From Caballeronia sp. GAFFF1 (lineage in GTDB: Bacteria; Pseudomonadota; Gammaproteobacteria; Burkholderiales; Burkholderiaceae), in NCBI RefSeq assembly GCF_023630705.1, contig NZ_JALQEM010000034.1, forward strand, positions 124,001 through 188,000: a stretch of DNA of 64,000 nt, written 5' to 3'. Made by a program: the position numbers and the translations under genes. Shown here in pieces: positions 17,955 through 26,504 of the stretch (position 1 is its first letter; the number at the start of each line of letters is the position of its first letter). The notes beneath the pieces were generated by a model. The model was not told where the DNA came from. It saw only the letters and a list, made by a program, of their open reading frames with translations, and did no database searches.

Positions 17955-19091
17955 TCAGTCCGCCAGCGCGCTCACCGAGCGCGCGGTGCCGAGCGACGCG
18001 CTGAAGGTGGACAGCAGCTTCTGCACTTGCGTGAACGGGGCGTCGGATACCAGCACGGCATCGCCGTCATGCACGACGAACTGGCCCGCGAGCGCGATCT
18101 GCTCCGGCCGCGTGAAATCGAATTGATAGACGGTGGGTCGCGCATCGCCCGGCTCGCGCTCGCTCGTTCCGGCTCTGCGCAACAGATAGACGCCGCGCGG
18201 ATTCGCGAGCGCGTCGCTGAGTCCGCGCGAATCGCCGAGCGCATCCAGAAGCGTGTAGTCGCGCTTGGGCACCTTGATGCGCCCTTGCACGCCCGCCGCG
18301 CCGAGCACCACGACCTGTTCGACCACGTCATGCGCGATGATCGAATCGCCCGGTCGCAGCGGAATATCGTTGGCGCTCGTTCGATACACGTCCGCAAGCC
18401 GGATGGTGGCTTCCGTGCCTCGACGTCGCACGGAAATGGCCAACTGTTCGGGGTTGACCTGACTGGGCGCGGCGAGGCCGAGCACATCGCTCAGGCGGGA
18501 CATGTCACGGCCGAGCGGATACACGCCGGGCTTCTGAAGATCGCCCTGAACCGTGACCGTCTGACCGCGCCGCGTCGTGGGCCGCACGACGACGTCCGAA
18601 GCCGTCATGAGCCGGCTCAGGCGCCGCATGATCGCAGTGCGTACCTCGGCGACGGTCAGCCCTTCTGCGCGGATGCTGCCCACATAAGGCAAGTAGATGT
18701 CGCCTGCACGGTCGACGATCATCTCGCCCAAGTCAGACGCGCCGTTTGGCCCGGCCGGATAAACGGCGAGACCGTCGCGCTCGAAGACGGTGACGTCGAT
18801 GCCATCGCCTGGCGCAAGACGTTCGTAGTCGAACGCGGCGGCGTGCGTGAACGCGGGCGGAAACGTCGAAGGGCGCACGCTTGGTCCGGCGAGGACCGTC
18901 TTCGGTGTCGCGGGAACGAGCACGACGTCGCCCCGTGCGTCCGATGCGTTGATCTCGCTCATCATAGGCCCGCTGCGCGGCAAGCCGCATCCCTGAAGGA
19001 AGCACGCGCTGGCGAGGCCGAGCAGCAACGCCGCGCACGGTCGCGCGCGGGTGACTTTCGCCGGGAAGATTTCACGAGCCAACGATTTCAT
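17955..19091 (-). CDS. vexA: VexA/Wza-type outer-membrane capsule export lipoprotein
   Basis: The protein is 378 residues from ATG 19091, which is preceded by an AAGGAAG ribosome site; an upstream in-frame ATG at 19145 is less likely. The signal peptide ends in the lipobox L32-Q-G-C35, so it should be a lipoprotein. The polysaccharide-export (PES) domain follows: 'LAPGDGIDVTVFERDG', 'GDIYLPYVGSIRAEGLTVAEVRTAI', then SLBB-like repeats ('TVQGDLQKPGVYPLG', 'VVLGAAGVQGRIKVPKRDYTLLDAL'). It should form the outer-membrane channel for the capsule. It lies 50 bases downstream of tviE. Confidence 0.9.
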   Translation of the reverse strand: MKSLAREIFPAKVTRARPCAALLLGLASACFLQGCGLPRSGPMMSEINASDARGDVVLVPATPKTVLAGPSVRPSTFPPAFTHAAAFDYERLAPGDGIDVTVFERDGLAVYPAGPNGASDLGEMIVDRAGDIYLPYVGSIRAEGLTVAEVRTAIMRRLSRLMTASDVVVRPTTRRGQTVTVQGDLQKPGVYPLGRDMSRLSDVLGLAAPSQVNPEQLAISVRRRGTEATIRLADVYRTSANDIPLRPGDSIIAHDVVEQVVVLGAAGVQGRIKVPKRDYTLLDALGDSRGLSDALANPRGVYLLRRAGTSEREPGDARPTVYQFDFTRPEQIALAGQFVVHDGDAVLVSDAPFTQVQKLLSTFSASLGTARSVSALAD

Positions 19092-19141
19092 CGCTTCCTT
19101 CTTTCGACCATCAAACGAAATGCGTCCGCTTCGTGCATACA

Positions 19142-21280
19142 TCACGCGACAAGCGGACTCTCCTGCTTGTCGGTCGGCGCGACCGACTCAGCGCCTTGTG
19201 CCGTCGACGCGCAGAGTTCGGTGAACTTGCTGAGCATTGCGTTGACCGAGAAGAGCATGCGCGCCCGCTGACGCGCATGCTCACGCGTCGCGCTGTGCGC
19301 CTTGCAGCGATCGACGAGCGCGGCGAGCGTGTCGCAGGCGGCCTGCAAGTCAGGCTGATCGGCGCATTCGAGCAAGTGCCCGGTCACGCCATCCACGAAA
19401 CACTCGCCCGCGCCGCCTGCCGGAGTCGAAAGCGTGGCGACGCCGAGCATCTGCGCTTCGATGAGCACGTTGGGCAGCCCTTCGAAGCGCGACAGCAAGA
19501 CTTTGGCGTCCATCTTCGAATACCAGTAGCCCACATGCGACGACAAGCCCGCGAACAGAAGCCGGCCGGAAATGCCCAGTTCGTTCGCGAGTTCGACGGC
19601 CTTCTGCTGCAACCGCCCGTCGCCGACGATCACGAAACGCGCGCGCGGCCGCTTCTTCAGATACCGCGCCGCGAGCCTGATCCATGACGACGGCCGCTTG
19701 TCCGGCTCGAAGCGAAAGACGCCGCCGATCGTCTCGGATGCGTCCGCGGTCTGCTTCGCGAACGCCTCCCAGCGCTGCACGTCCTCGATCGAACCGGTGG
19801 TTTCGAGCTCCGGCACGCCGTTATAGAGCACATGGAACCGCGCGAGCGGCAGATCGAGCCATGCGGCATACGCCTGCGCGCCCGCGCGGCTGTTACAGAC
19901 GAAGTGGATGCCGGGCACTTCGGCCAGAGCGCGGTACAGCACCGCGTATTCGGGGCGGTCGCGCTCCCGGCGGATGTTCGGCGGCAATCCGCGAAACACG
20001 AGATGGATGACCGGCACGCCTGCCAGCAAGGCGGCGAGCGCGCCGAACAGGCACGTGCCGTCCTGCCAAAGGCTGGCCACATCGAAGCGGCGCTCGCCAA
20101 AGTACGGTGCCAGGCGCCCCACGCCGTAGTGCACCGGCGGCGGCAGGTGAGCGAGCATGCGCAGCAGGGTGGCGTCAGTCACGGATTGATCGCCGGCCGC
20201 GACAACGGGCAGGTCGTTGATCTGCGTGACGGGCACGCCCGCATCGCTCAACGTGCCGAGAAAGAAGTCGAGCCGCTGGCCGTTCGGCTGACGCGTGGCT
20301 TCCGTATGCTGCCTGACGAGTACTTCGACGCGGCTCGCGGCCGCCGACGCGCCGCCATGCAGCGCTTGCTTTTGCAGGAGACACGCGAGCCGCGTCAACT
20401 GACGTTCCGCGCCGCCCGGTCCGAGGCTGCCGGTCACGAGCGCGATGGCTTTCGCGCGTTCGCCGTCCGCGCAGCGCACAACGCGCTGGCGGAAGGACAG
20501 GATCGCGTGCTTCATCGCGACGATCTTGATGTCGGCGCTCGCGAGCACGTCGTCCGATTCATACTGTCGATAGAACGCGTAATCGCTTGCCAGCGCAGCC
20601 GCCAGTCGCGCGGCCTTGCTGTCGGGCGCGAGCGACGCGGCGATCGGTTCCAGCACGGCGACCGCCTGCGCCAGCCGTCCGCGCTTGCTGAGTCGCTTGG
20701 CGAAGGCGATGCGAATATCGCGTCGGTCGTGCCGCGCGATCAGGCGCTCGAACAACGCATCGGACGCCTCGTGCGCCCGCACGTCCGCGAGAAGCTCGGC
20801 GCGCGCGAGACTCGCCGACGCGTCGTCGAGCGATTCCGGCATGCAGCGGTCGATGTGTTCCAGCGCCGCATCGGCCTTCTTTTCCTTGACGAGCCGCAGA
20901 GCGTAACCGCGCGTTATGCCCGCATGGTCCGGGCAATCCGCCGACAGCGCATGCCAGGCGTCCAGCGTGCCCTCGGCATCCCCGGCCATTTCCATCAACT
21001 GCAACAGCAAAAGGCGCGAGTCGGCGTCTTGCGCGTGGTCGCGAACGAGGCTTCGCGCCTCGGCAAGCGCGTCTTGCGCAAGACGTGCCGTGCGGGCGTG
21101 CGCCACCAGCCGGGCAAGTTCTGCGCGCACGGTGTCGGTTTCGGTTTCGGTGTCGGTGTCGGTTGCGCGGCTCGATTGCCGCGATGCGCCCGAAACCTGT
21201 TCGTTCGCCGCTGATTCGGCAGCGATGCCTGTCACCGGCGAGTCCGCGGCTGTGGTACCCGCTTTCGTTACTTGAGTCAT
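19142..21280 (-). CDS. tviE: TviE-like GT4 glycosyltransferase with TPR-like N-terminus
   Basis: This 712-residue protein has an N-terminal helical-repeat region (~55-270), then a GT-B glycosyltransferase of family GT4: 'GSLGPGGAERQL' at the start of the acceptor domain, 'RFVIVGDGRLQQKAVELA' and 'RFEGLPNVLIEAQ', where E600 and E608 form the EX7E motif. TviE is the Vi polymerase candidate using UDP-GalNAcA. It is longer than S. Typhi TviE (578 residues) mainly by the N-terminal region, which starts with a low-complexity T-D/T-E tract encoded by a 6-base repeat. It should act at the inner face of the cytoplasmic membrane. Confidence 0.85.
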   Translation of the reverse strand: MTQVTKAGTTAADSPVTGIAAESAANEQVSGASRQSSRATDTDTETETDTVRAELARLVAHARTARLAQDALAEARSLVRDHAQDADSRLLLLQLMEMAGDAEGTLDAWHALSADCPDHAGITRGYALRLVKEKKADAALEHIDRCMPESLDDASASLARAELLADVRAHEASDALFERLIARHDRRDIRIAFAKRLSKRGRLAQAVAVLEPIAASLAPDSKAARLAAALASDYAFYRQYESDDVLASADIKIVAMKHAILSFRQRVVRCADGERAKAIALVTGSLGPGGAERQLTRLACLLQKQALHGGASAAASRVEVLVRQHTEATRQPNGQRLDFFLGTLSDAGVPVTQINDLPVVAAGDQSVTDATLLRMLAHLPPPVHYGVGRLAPYFGERRFDVASLWQDGTCLFGALAALLAGVPVIHLVFRGLPPNIRRERDRPEYAVLYRALAEVPGIHFVCNSRAGAQAYAAWLDLPLARFHVLYNGVPELETTGSIEDVQRWEAFAKQTADASETIGGVFRFEPDKRPSSWIRLAARYLKKRPRARFVIVGDGRLQQKAVELANELGISGRLLFAGLSSHVGYWYSKMDAKVLLSRFEGLPNVLIEAQMLGVATLSTPAGGAGECFVDGVTGHLLECADQPDLQAACDTLAALVDRCKAHSATREHARQRARMLFSVNAMLSKFTELCASTAQGAESVAPTDKQESPLVA
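21131..21163. repeat. Hexanucleotide tandem repeat inside tviE
   Basis: Five and a half copies of the 6-base unit GGTKTC (plus-strand reading ggtgtc/ggtttc) encode the Thr-Asp/Thr-Glu tract near residue 45 of TviE. A gain or loss of whole units keeps the frame, so slippage would alter linker length and not switch the gene off. Confidence 0.8.
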
Positions 21281-21353
21281 TATTTAGGACTACAGCTATC
21301 TTTCAGACGCACGGACGGGAGCCGTACAGCGCGAGGCAAACGCCGCGATACCG

Positions 21354-23873
21354 TCAAGCGGCCTTCTCAGGCTCCGGCAGGGAAATCGTCTTCCGCCTGT
21401 CGCGTTCGGCCCACAGCAGGCACTTGCGGATGTTGGCGTCGATCTGCTCGACATCGCCGGACTGCTGGCGAAGCGCCTTCCAGTACGGCAGCGCCTGCGC
21501 GAAGCGATGCAGACGCATGGCGCCCGACGCTGCCGCCTTCAGGCCGACCGGATCGTTCGGCACGAGTTTTAGAATCACTTCGCCGAGCGCCTGGCGTTCC
21601 TCGCCGCTCGCCGAATCGAGGCCGCGCAACTGCGCACGCAACGCCGCGACGACGCGCCTTTTCTCGACAGCGACATCGGCGCCCGAGGCGTCGGCTCTTT
21701 CGATCAGATCGAGCAGGGCCCACGCCGCGTCGTATTCCTGGCGAGCCAGCATGTCGCGGGCGGCGCGAATCGAGCGCCCTCGCAACGTCGAGATCTGGCG
21801 TGCTGCGTCGTCGCGCATGGCGCGGTCCGCTTCGGGCTTCGCAGCGATCTGCGAGAAAGCCTCGATCGCTTCGGCGTAACGTCCGGCCCGAACGGCCACG
21901 CGCGCGAGATGAAGACGCGCTGGGAGCGGCGCGCCGGGCTCGTCCGCAGCCAGTCGCAGATGACGAAGCGCCGTCGGCGTATCGCCGAGCGCTTCCGCTG
22001 CCCGCCCACGCAGACTGTGGAGGTCGGGAAACGTGAGGCTCGTCTGCAAGGCGAGGTCGATCAGGCTGACTGCCGCGTGAAAGTCCTGCTCGACGATGGC
22101 CGCGCGAGCCGCTTGACGCATGTGCCGCTGGAGCGCCCGGCGCGCGCGCAATGCGTCGGCGTTCGCGGGCTGTGCGACGCACGCCGCCTGAATCCGGTCG
22201 GCCGCCACGCGCAGATCGCCCGCGGCCACTGCCGCTTCGCCCTCGGCGAGCCACCGCGCGATCTGGCGGGTCAGCCAGCCCGCCACATCGGCCGCATCGT
22301 TGTCGTCGAATGCCGGCGATACGGCCAACGCGGCCGCGGGCGCCGCGAAGCCCTCGCCGACCGCGCGCTGCGCGAGCGCCAGCGCTTCACGCGCGGGCAG
22401 CCGCGGCGACTCACCGGCAAGCCGCATCAGCGCCGCGCGGTTCTTCGTGTCGAGCTTCCGGTTCCACAGCAATGCATAGCTCGGAGCGTGCGCCGGCAGC
22501 GTGGCGCGCACTTCTTCGGCCCAGCTTTCCGCGCTTTCCGCGCTTTCCGCTTCGCCAGCCGATTGCAACAGGGACAGCGCCGCGCTGGCGGCTTCGGCGT
22601 CGCCGTTCGTCAGGCGGAACAGGCGCTTCCAGCTTGCAAGCGCGGTCCTGGCGTCGCCCAGGCGCGTGGCGGCAACGGCGCTGATGCGCAACAACTCGGG
22701 CGTTTCCACTTCATCTCCAAGCATTGCAGTCGCGAGCGCCAACGCGTTCGTGAAATCGCCGAGTTCGAAGTAGCAGCGCATCAACACGCGGTTCGCGTTG
22801 TCGTCTGAGCCGTCGTCGGCCTCTCGCCGCTTGAGCACGCTGATCGCGCCTTCGTAATCGCCCAGTTCGAATTGCATGCGCGCGAGCAGCAGGCCGTGCT
22901 CCGCGTGCGTCGGGTCCGCGCGCAACACGGCGCGCACTCGCCGCGACGCCTCGCACAGGCGTCCTTCGTTCCATGCCAGTTCGATGATCGCGGCTTCGTC
23001 CACCGGCCGCGCTTCTTTCTGCAAGCGCGCGCCGCTGTCGCGCACGCCCGATGCGGCGATATGCGCCGAGAGAAAGCAGCGGTGCCAATCGTCCACCAGA
23101 CGATCGGCGAATGCATCGGTGAAATGCGTGAGATCGAGTCCGCCCTGCTCCATCGCGTCTGCCTGGCCGACCTCATGCATCAGCGGCGTGGGATCGTAGC
23201 AAGGCACCTGCATGCGCCGCGCGATGTCGCTCACCGTCTCGATCAGGCGGTGCCGCTGCTCGATCACCGGACTGTCGGGCGGCGCGGCGTCAACGTGCGT
23301 GACGAATACCAGCTTCTCGCTTCCGACGAGCGCGGCAATCTCCCGCATGTCGCGCTCGATCTCGTCGTCCGTCTGTTCCCTTCGCACGATGCGCGCGAGC
23401 AGCGCCTGATCCGCCGTCGCGAGGCGCCGGAAGTTCGGCTCCTGTTCGAGCCATGCGCGCCGCTCGGCCATCTTCCTGACCGATGCCATCGACCAGAAGG
23501 TCCGCGAGCGCGCCCGGTCCGCGAAGAAATCCGCGAAGTACCGGCCCATGTAGTTGATCTGGATGGGGTAGCCGTCGACCGTCAACAGCTTGCGCGAAGA
23601 CACCTCCACGATGGTCAGGTCAGCGTGCGCGCAAGGCTTCGCATAGCTCGCCGCCGCGACGCCGGGCCGGAACAGCAGCGCTTCGATCGCGGCCGGAATC
23701 GACTGCTGACCGAGCATGAAGCGCAATTGCTGAAGCGCTTCCGCGCTCGTGTGGACGAATCCATAGTTGCGCGCGCTCTGCGCCCGAATCGGATACCGCG
23801 CAGCGCCTTTGCGCAGCGGCGTATGAATGCGGCACGTCCCGATGGGACTGACCAGCAGCTTCGATTGGCTCAT
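21354..23873 (-). CDS. tviD: TviD-like protein: SGNH-like N-terminal domain plus TPR region
   Basis: The protein is 839 residues from ATG 23873, close to S. Typhi TviD (831). The N-terminal ~290 residues look like an esterase/acyltransferase fold: a first block 'VSPIGTCRIH' (9-15) that could hold the nucleophile, 'VFVTHVDAAPPDSPV' in the middle, and D247-L-T-H250 resembling the block-V Asp-His pair of SGNH enzymes. The remainder (~300-830) is TPR-like. TviD is linked to Vi O-acetylation, consistent with this layout. It lies 31 bases after tviB and 73 bases before tviE. The nucleophile is my guess. Confidence 0.8.
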   Translation of the reverse strand: MSQSKLLVSPIGTCRIHTPLRKGAARYPIRAQSARNYGFVHTSAEALQQLRFMLGQQSIPAAIEALLFRPGVAAASYAKPCAHADLTIVEVSSRKLLTVDGYPIQINYMGRYFADFFADRARSRTFWSMASVRKMAERRAWLEQEPNFRRLATADQALLARIVRREQTDDEIERDMREIAALVGSEKLVFVTHVDAAPPDSPVIEQRHRLIETVSDIARRMQVPCYDPTPLMHEVGQADAMEQGGLDLTHFTDAFADRLVDDWHRCFLSAHIAASGVRDSGARLQKEARPVDEAAIIELAWNEGRLCEASRRVRAVLRADPTHAEHGLLLARMQFELGDYEGAISVLKRREADDGSDDNANRVLMRCYFELGDFTNALALATAMLGDEVETPELLRISAVAATRLGDARTALASWKRLFRLTNGDAEAASAALSLLQSAGEAESAESAESWAEEVRATLPAHAPSYALLWNRKLDTKNRAALMRLAGESPRLPAREALALAQRAVGEGFAAPAAALAVSPAFDDNDAADVAGWLTRQIARWLAEGEAAVAAGDLRVAADRIQAACVAQPANADALRARRALQRHMRQAARAAIVEQDFHAAVSLIDLALQTSLTFPDLHSLRGRAAEALGDTPTALRHLRLAADEPGAPLPARLHLARVAVRAGRYAEAIEAFSQIAAKPEADRAMRDDAARQISTLRGRSIRAARDMLARQEYDAAWALLDLIERADASGADVAVEKRRVVAALRAQLRGLDSASGEERQALGEVILKLVPNDPVGLKAAASGAMRLHRFAQALPYWKALRQQSGDVEQIDANIRKCLLWAERDRRKTISLPEPEKAA

Positions 23874-23904
23874 ACCGGGTCTTGAGTGACGTGGACCAAG
23901 CCGC

Positions 23905-25185
23905 TTACAGCGCCCAGTACTGCACGCTCGCGGGCAAGCGCGTCTTGTCCAGCGACGACTTGAGGTCACACAGCAATGCGTCTTCCGTCAGCATGTGCGG
24001 CAGGTCCTGCCAGATCGTGGCCATGATGTCGCGATGAGGCACGGCGAGAACGACGACATCGAGATTGTCGAGGTGAGACTTGTCGACGAGCGAGATGCCG
24101 TACTCGTGCTCCATCTGGCTCTTGTCCGCCATCGGGTCGAAAGCAAGCGGCGCAATGCCGTATTGCTGCAACGCACGGTACAGATCGACCACCTTCGAGT
24201 TACGGATATCAGGGACGTTCTCCTTGAACGTCATGCCCAGAATGCCGACACGCGTGGACCCGGCCAGACGGTGCTTGCGCGCGAGCATTTGCACGATCTT
24301 CGCGGCGACATGCTGCGCCATGCCGTCGTTGATGCGGCGCCCCGCCAGAATGACTTCCGGGTGATAACCCATCTCCTGCGCTTTCGACGTCAGGTAATAC
24401 GGGTCCACGCCGATGCAGTGGCCACCCACGAGCCCCGGCGTGAAGCGCAGGAAGTTCCACTTCGTGCCTGCGGCTTCCAGCACCTCGGTCGTCGAGATGC
24501 CGGCGAGATCGCAGATCTTGGACATCTCGTTCATCAGCGCGATGTTGATATCCCGCTGCGTGTTTTCGAGCACCTTCGCGGCTTCCGCCACCTTGATGGA
24601 CGACGCGCGGTGCACGCCCGCGTCGATGATGCCGCCGTAGACTTCGGCGATGATGTCCGCGCTTTCGTCGTCCTGTCCGGACACGATCTTGACGATCCGC
24701 TCCAGCGGATGCTCGCGATCGCCCGGATTGATGCGCTCGGGACTGTAGCCGAGCTTGAAGTCCACGCCGCAGCGCAAGCCCGACGCCTTTTCGAGTTCCG
24801 GCCCGCAGATTTCTTCGGTCGCGCCGGGGTGAACCGTGGACTCGAACACGACGATACTGCCCGGGCGCAGCACGGGGCCGATGGTGCGGCAGGCGCTCAC
24901 GAGCAGCGAGAAATCGGGGATGCACTTCTCATCGACGGGCGTCGGCACGGCGACCACGAAGAAGTTGCAGTCAGCGAGGTCCGCTGCGTTGTCGGTGAAG
25001 CGCATGGTCGACGCGCGCAACACTTCGCTCTCGATTTCGCCCGTCCAATCCTCGCCCTTGTTCAGATGCTCGATACGGCGACGATCTACGTCGAAACCGA
25101 TGACGTCGTAGCGGCGTGCGAACGCGACCGCGACAGGCAGGCCCACATAGCCCAGACCACACACTGCAATTTTCTTGATTGCCAC
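23905..25185 (-). CDS. tviB: UDP-N-acetylglucosamine 6-dehydrogenase, TviB/WbpO type
   Basis: This 426-residue nucleotide-sugar dehydrogenase has an N-terminal NAD site 'GLGYVG' (10-15), 'FESTVHPGATEE', and the catalytic block 'GLVGGHCIGVDPYYLT' with nucleophile C257. The C-terminal domain holds 'GMTFKENVPDIRNSKV'. It would oxidise UDP-GlcNAc to UDP-GlcNAcA, the first committed step to the GalNAcA capsule. The start codon is GTG at 25185 with an AAGGA ribosome site 7 bases upstream. It is the first gene of the ten-gene minus-strand run. Confidence 0.93.
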   Translation of the reverse strand: MAIKKIAVCGLGYVGLPVAVAFARRYDVIGFDVDRRRIEHLNKGEDWTGEIESEVLRASTMRFTDNAADLADCNFFVVAVPTPVDEKCIPDFSLLVSACRTIGPVLRPGSIVVFESTVHPGATEEICGPELEKASGLRCGVDFKLGYSPERINPGDREHPLERIVKIVSGQDDESADIIAEVYGGIIDAGVHRASSIKVAEAAKVLENTQRDINIALMNEMSKICDLAGISTTEVLEAAGTKWNFLRFTPGLVGGHCIGVDPYYLTSKAQEMGYHPEVILAGRRINDGMAQHVAAKIVQMLARKHRLAGSTRVGILGMTFKENVPDIRNSKVVDLYRALQQYGIAPLAFDPMADKSQMEHEYGISLVDKSHLDNLDVVVLAVPHRDIMATIWQDLPHMLTEDALLCDLKSSLDKTRLPASVQYWAL

Positions 25186-25788
25186 AGAATTATCCTTGAC
25201 GCCCGGCTATTCGACGCTGACTGCCTGCATTGAATAGCGTGTTGCTACCTCACCGTTGGCAGCCAACTGCCTCGAACCCTGTTATTCGTCCGGGTTTCTT
25301 TTCGCTAAAAATATCCAGGTCCAGCGAATTGGGAACGAATCCTATAGAGGTGATAAAGACGGCGCAAGGGATATAGAAGGACTTCGAAACAATGTTTCAG
25401 ATAACACTGTTTTACGAATGGGCGATCGTAAGCTCGAAAGGGGCCTTAAAAGGCGCCCATTAGAAACAGTAATGGCAGCGACAGATTCTGCCCGTTCAAA
25501 CATTAGTCGCGTTGTAAATAGGACATCACCTATATCAGGCTTCAGTCCATGAGCGGCCTGAATCCGACTTCTGCCTAATATCAACCATTTCCAAGATTAA
25601 TTCTGGAATGCTGCAAACTGCACAGAGATCGTCGACTGCGTATTTTGTTTATATTTGTCGCGAGTCAATCGGTTCGAAAGCCCTTTTACTGAAGGCGTAA
25701 GGGTCAACGAAGTTTTCATGCGCCTTTACGCGCACCTGCGCGAGCGCCGACGCCAACAATAGGGCGTCGCGCGATTATCTCGGCACTC
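25186..25788 (-). other. Intergenic leader upstream of the capsule operon, no gene called
   Basis: These 600 bases between tviB and the ModA-like gene are clearly AT-richer than the surroundings. Two short open frames (25256-25552 plus, 25342-25584 minus) have no recognisable protein features and no good ribosome sites. The stretch holds an imperfect palindrome at 25440-25458 (GGGGCCTT-AA-AAGGCGCCC) and AT-rich promoter-like sequence around 25640-25670. It probably carries the promoter and a long 5' leader for tviB. No TviA-like regulator is present. Confidence 0.6.
25640..25668 (-). promoter_or_regulatory. Weak candidate promoter for the capsule operon
   Basis: On the minus strand TTGACT (25668-25663) is followed after 17 bases by AAATAC (25645-25640). 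The -35 box is good and the -10 is poor, and the surroundings are AT-rich (AAATATAAACAAAATA). It is placed ~450 bases before tviB, which would imply a long leader. Confidence 0.25.
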
Positions 25789-26490
25789 CTACCGCGCAGG
25801 CTCCATTCCATAGCGCCGCCTGATTTCATCGTTGCCGGGCGCGGCCATGAACGCCAGCAAGGCTCTCGATTCGACCGGCGCACGCGCTGTCGCGCACACG
25901 GCGCCTTCGAACACCGTCAGCGCCTGCACGTCGTCCGGCAACGGACCGACGACGTCCACACCAGCGACGCCGATCAGCTCGCTCATCTGCTGAAAGCCCA
26001 GCTCGACTTCCCCGCGCGCGATGAGCGTGCCGACCGCGACGCCCGGCGGCGCCTGCACGATGCGCGAACCGATCACGTCCGCAATGCCCCAGCGGTCGAA
26101 CAAGCGCAAGAGGTGCGCGCCGCTCGGGCCCGTCGAATAGCCGATACTTCGCGCGCCAAGCACGGCCTCCCGCACGGCGGCGCCGCCGTCGATCGAAGGA
26201 CGCGGCGCGCCCGCCGCCACCGCCACCGCAATGCCCGAACGCGCGATGCCCACGCGGCTTGTCGCATCCGCGAGCCCCGCCTCGGCAAGCCGCGCAATCA
26301 CGTCGGACGCGAGCACCACGATGTCGAATGCTTCGTTGGCCTCAATACGGCGTGCCGCCGCGACTCCGCCGACCGATTCGACCGTCACGCGCTGCCCGGC
26401 TTGCTGCATGTAGACGTCGGCGAGATCGTTCAGGACCTGGCGCGTCGCCATCGAGGAAATGACCGTGATCGGCGCGGCGGTGTCGTGCAT
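25789..26490 (-). CDS. ModA-like substrate-binding-fold protein without signal peptide
   Basis: The protein is 233 residues. The fold follows the ModA/PBP-like pattern: 'ITVISSMATRQVLNDLADVYMQQAG', 'FDIVVLASDVIARLAEAG', 'SIGYSTGPSGAHLLRLFDRWGI', 'GELGFQQ'-like 'VELGFQQMSELI'. No export signal is seen, and no modB/modC genes are near, so it probably does not serve molybdate uptake. The start ATG 26490 has an AAGGA site 7 bases upstream; ATG 26505 overlaps the aldolase stop as TAATG and is an alternative. It is the last gene of the gallate operon, so a cytoplasmic role on a pathway intermediate is possible (speculative). Confidence 0.75.
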   Translation of the reverse strand: MHDTAAPITVISSMATRQVLNDLADVYMQQAGQRVTVESVGGVAAARRIEANEAFDIVVLASDVIARLAEAGLADATSRVGIARSGIAVAVAAGAPRPSIDGGAAVREAVLGARSIGYSTGPSGAHLLRLFDRWGIADVIGSRIVQAPPGVAVGTLIARGEVELGFQQMSELIGVAGVDVVGPLPDDVQALTVFEGAVCATARAPVESRALLAFMAAPGNDEIRRRYGMEPAR

Positions 26491-26504
26491 CGCGAATCCT
26501 TGCA

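Noticed and set aside
25240..25256. Possible ops/JUMPstart-like element (GAGGTAGCAAC on the minus strand) before tviB
   Set aside because: Only the GGTAG core matches; the flanking JUMPstart sequence is absent, so an RfaH-type call is not justified.
25256..25584. Short overlapping open frames in the capsule leader (98 and 80 codons)
   Set aside because: No ribosome site, no domain or signal sequence, and opposite strands compete; treated as non-coding leader.
25789..26490. Molybdate uptake protein ModA
   Set aside because: The fold is similar, but there is no signal peptide and no modB/modC nearby, and the gene is embedded in a gallate operon.
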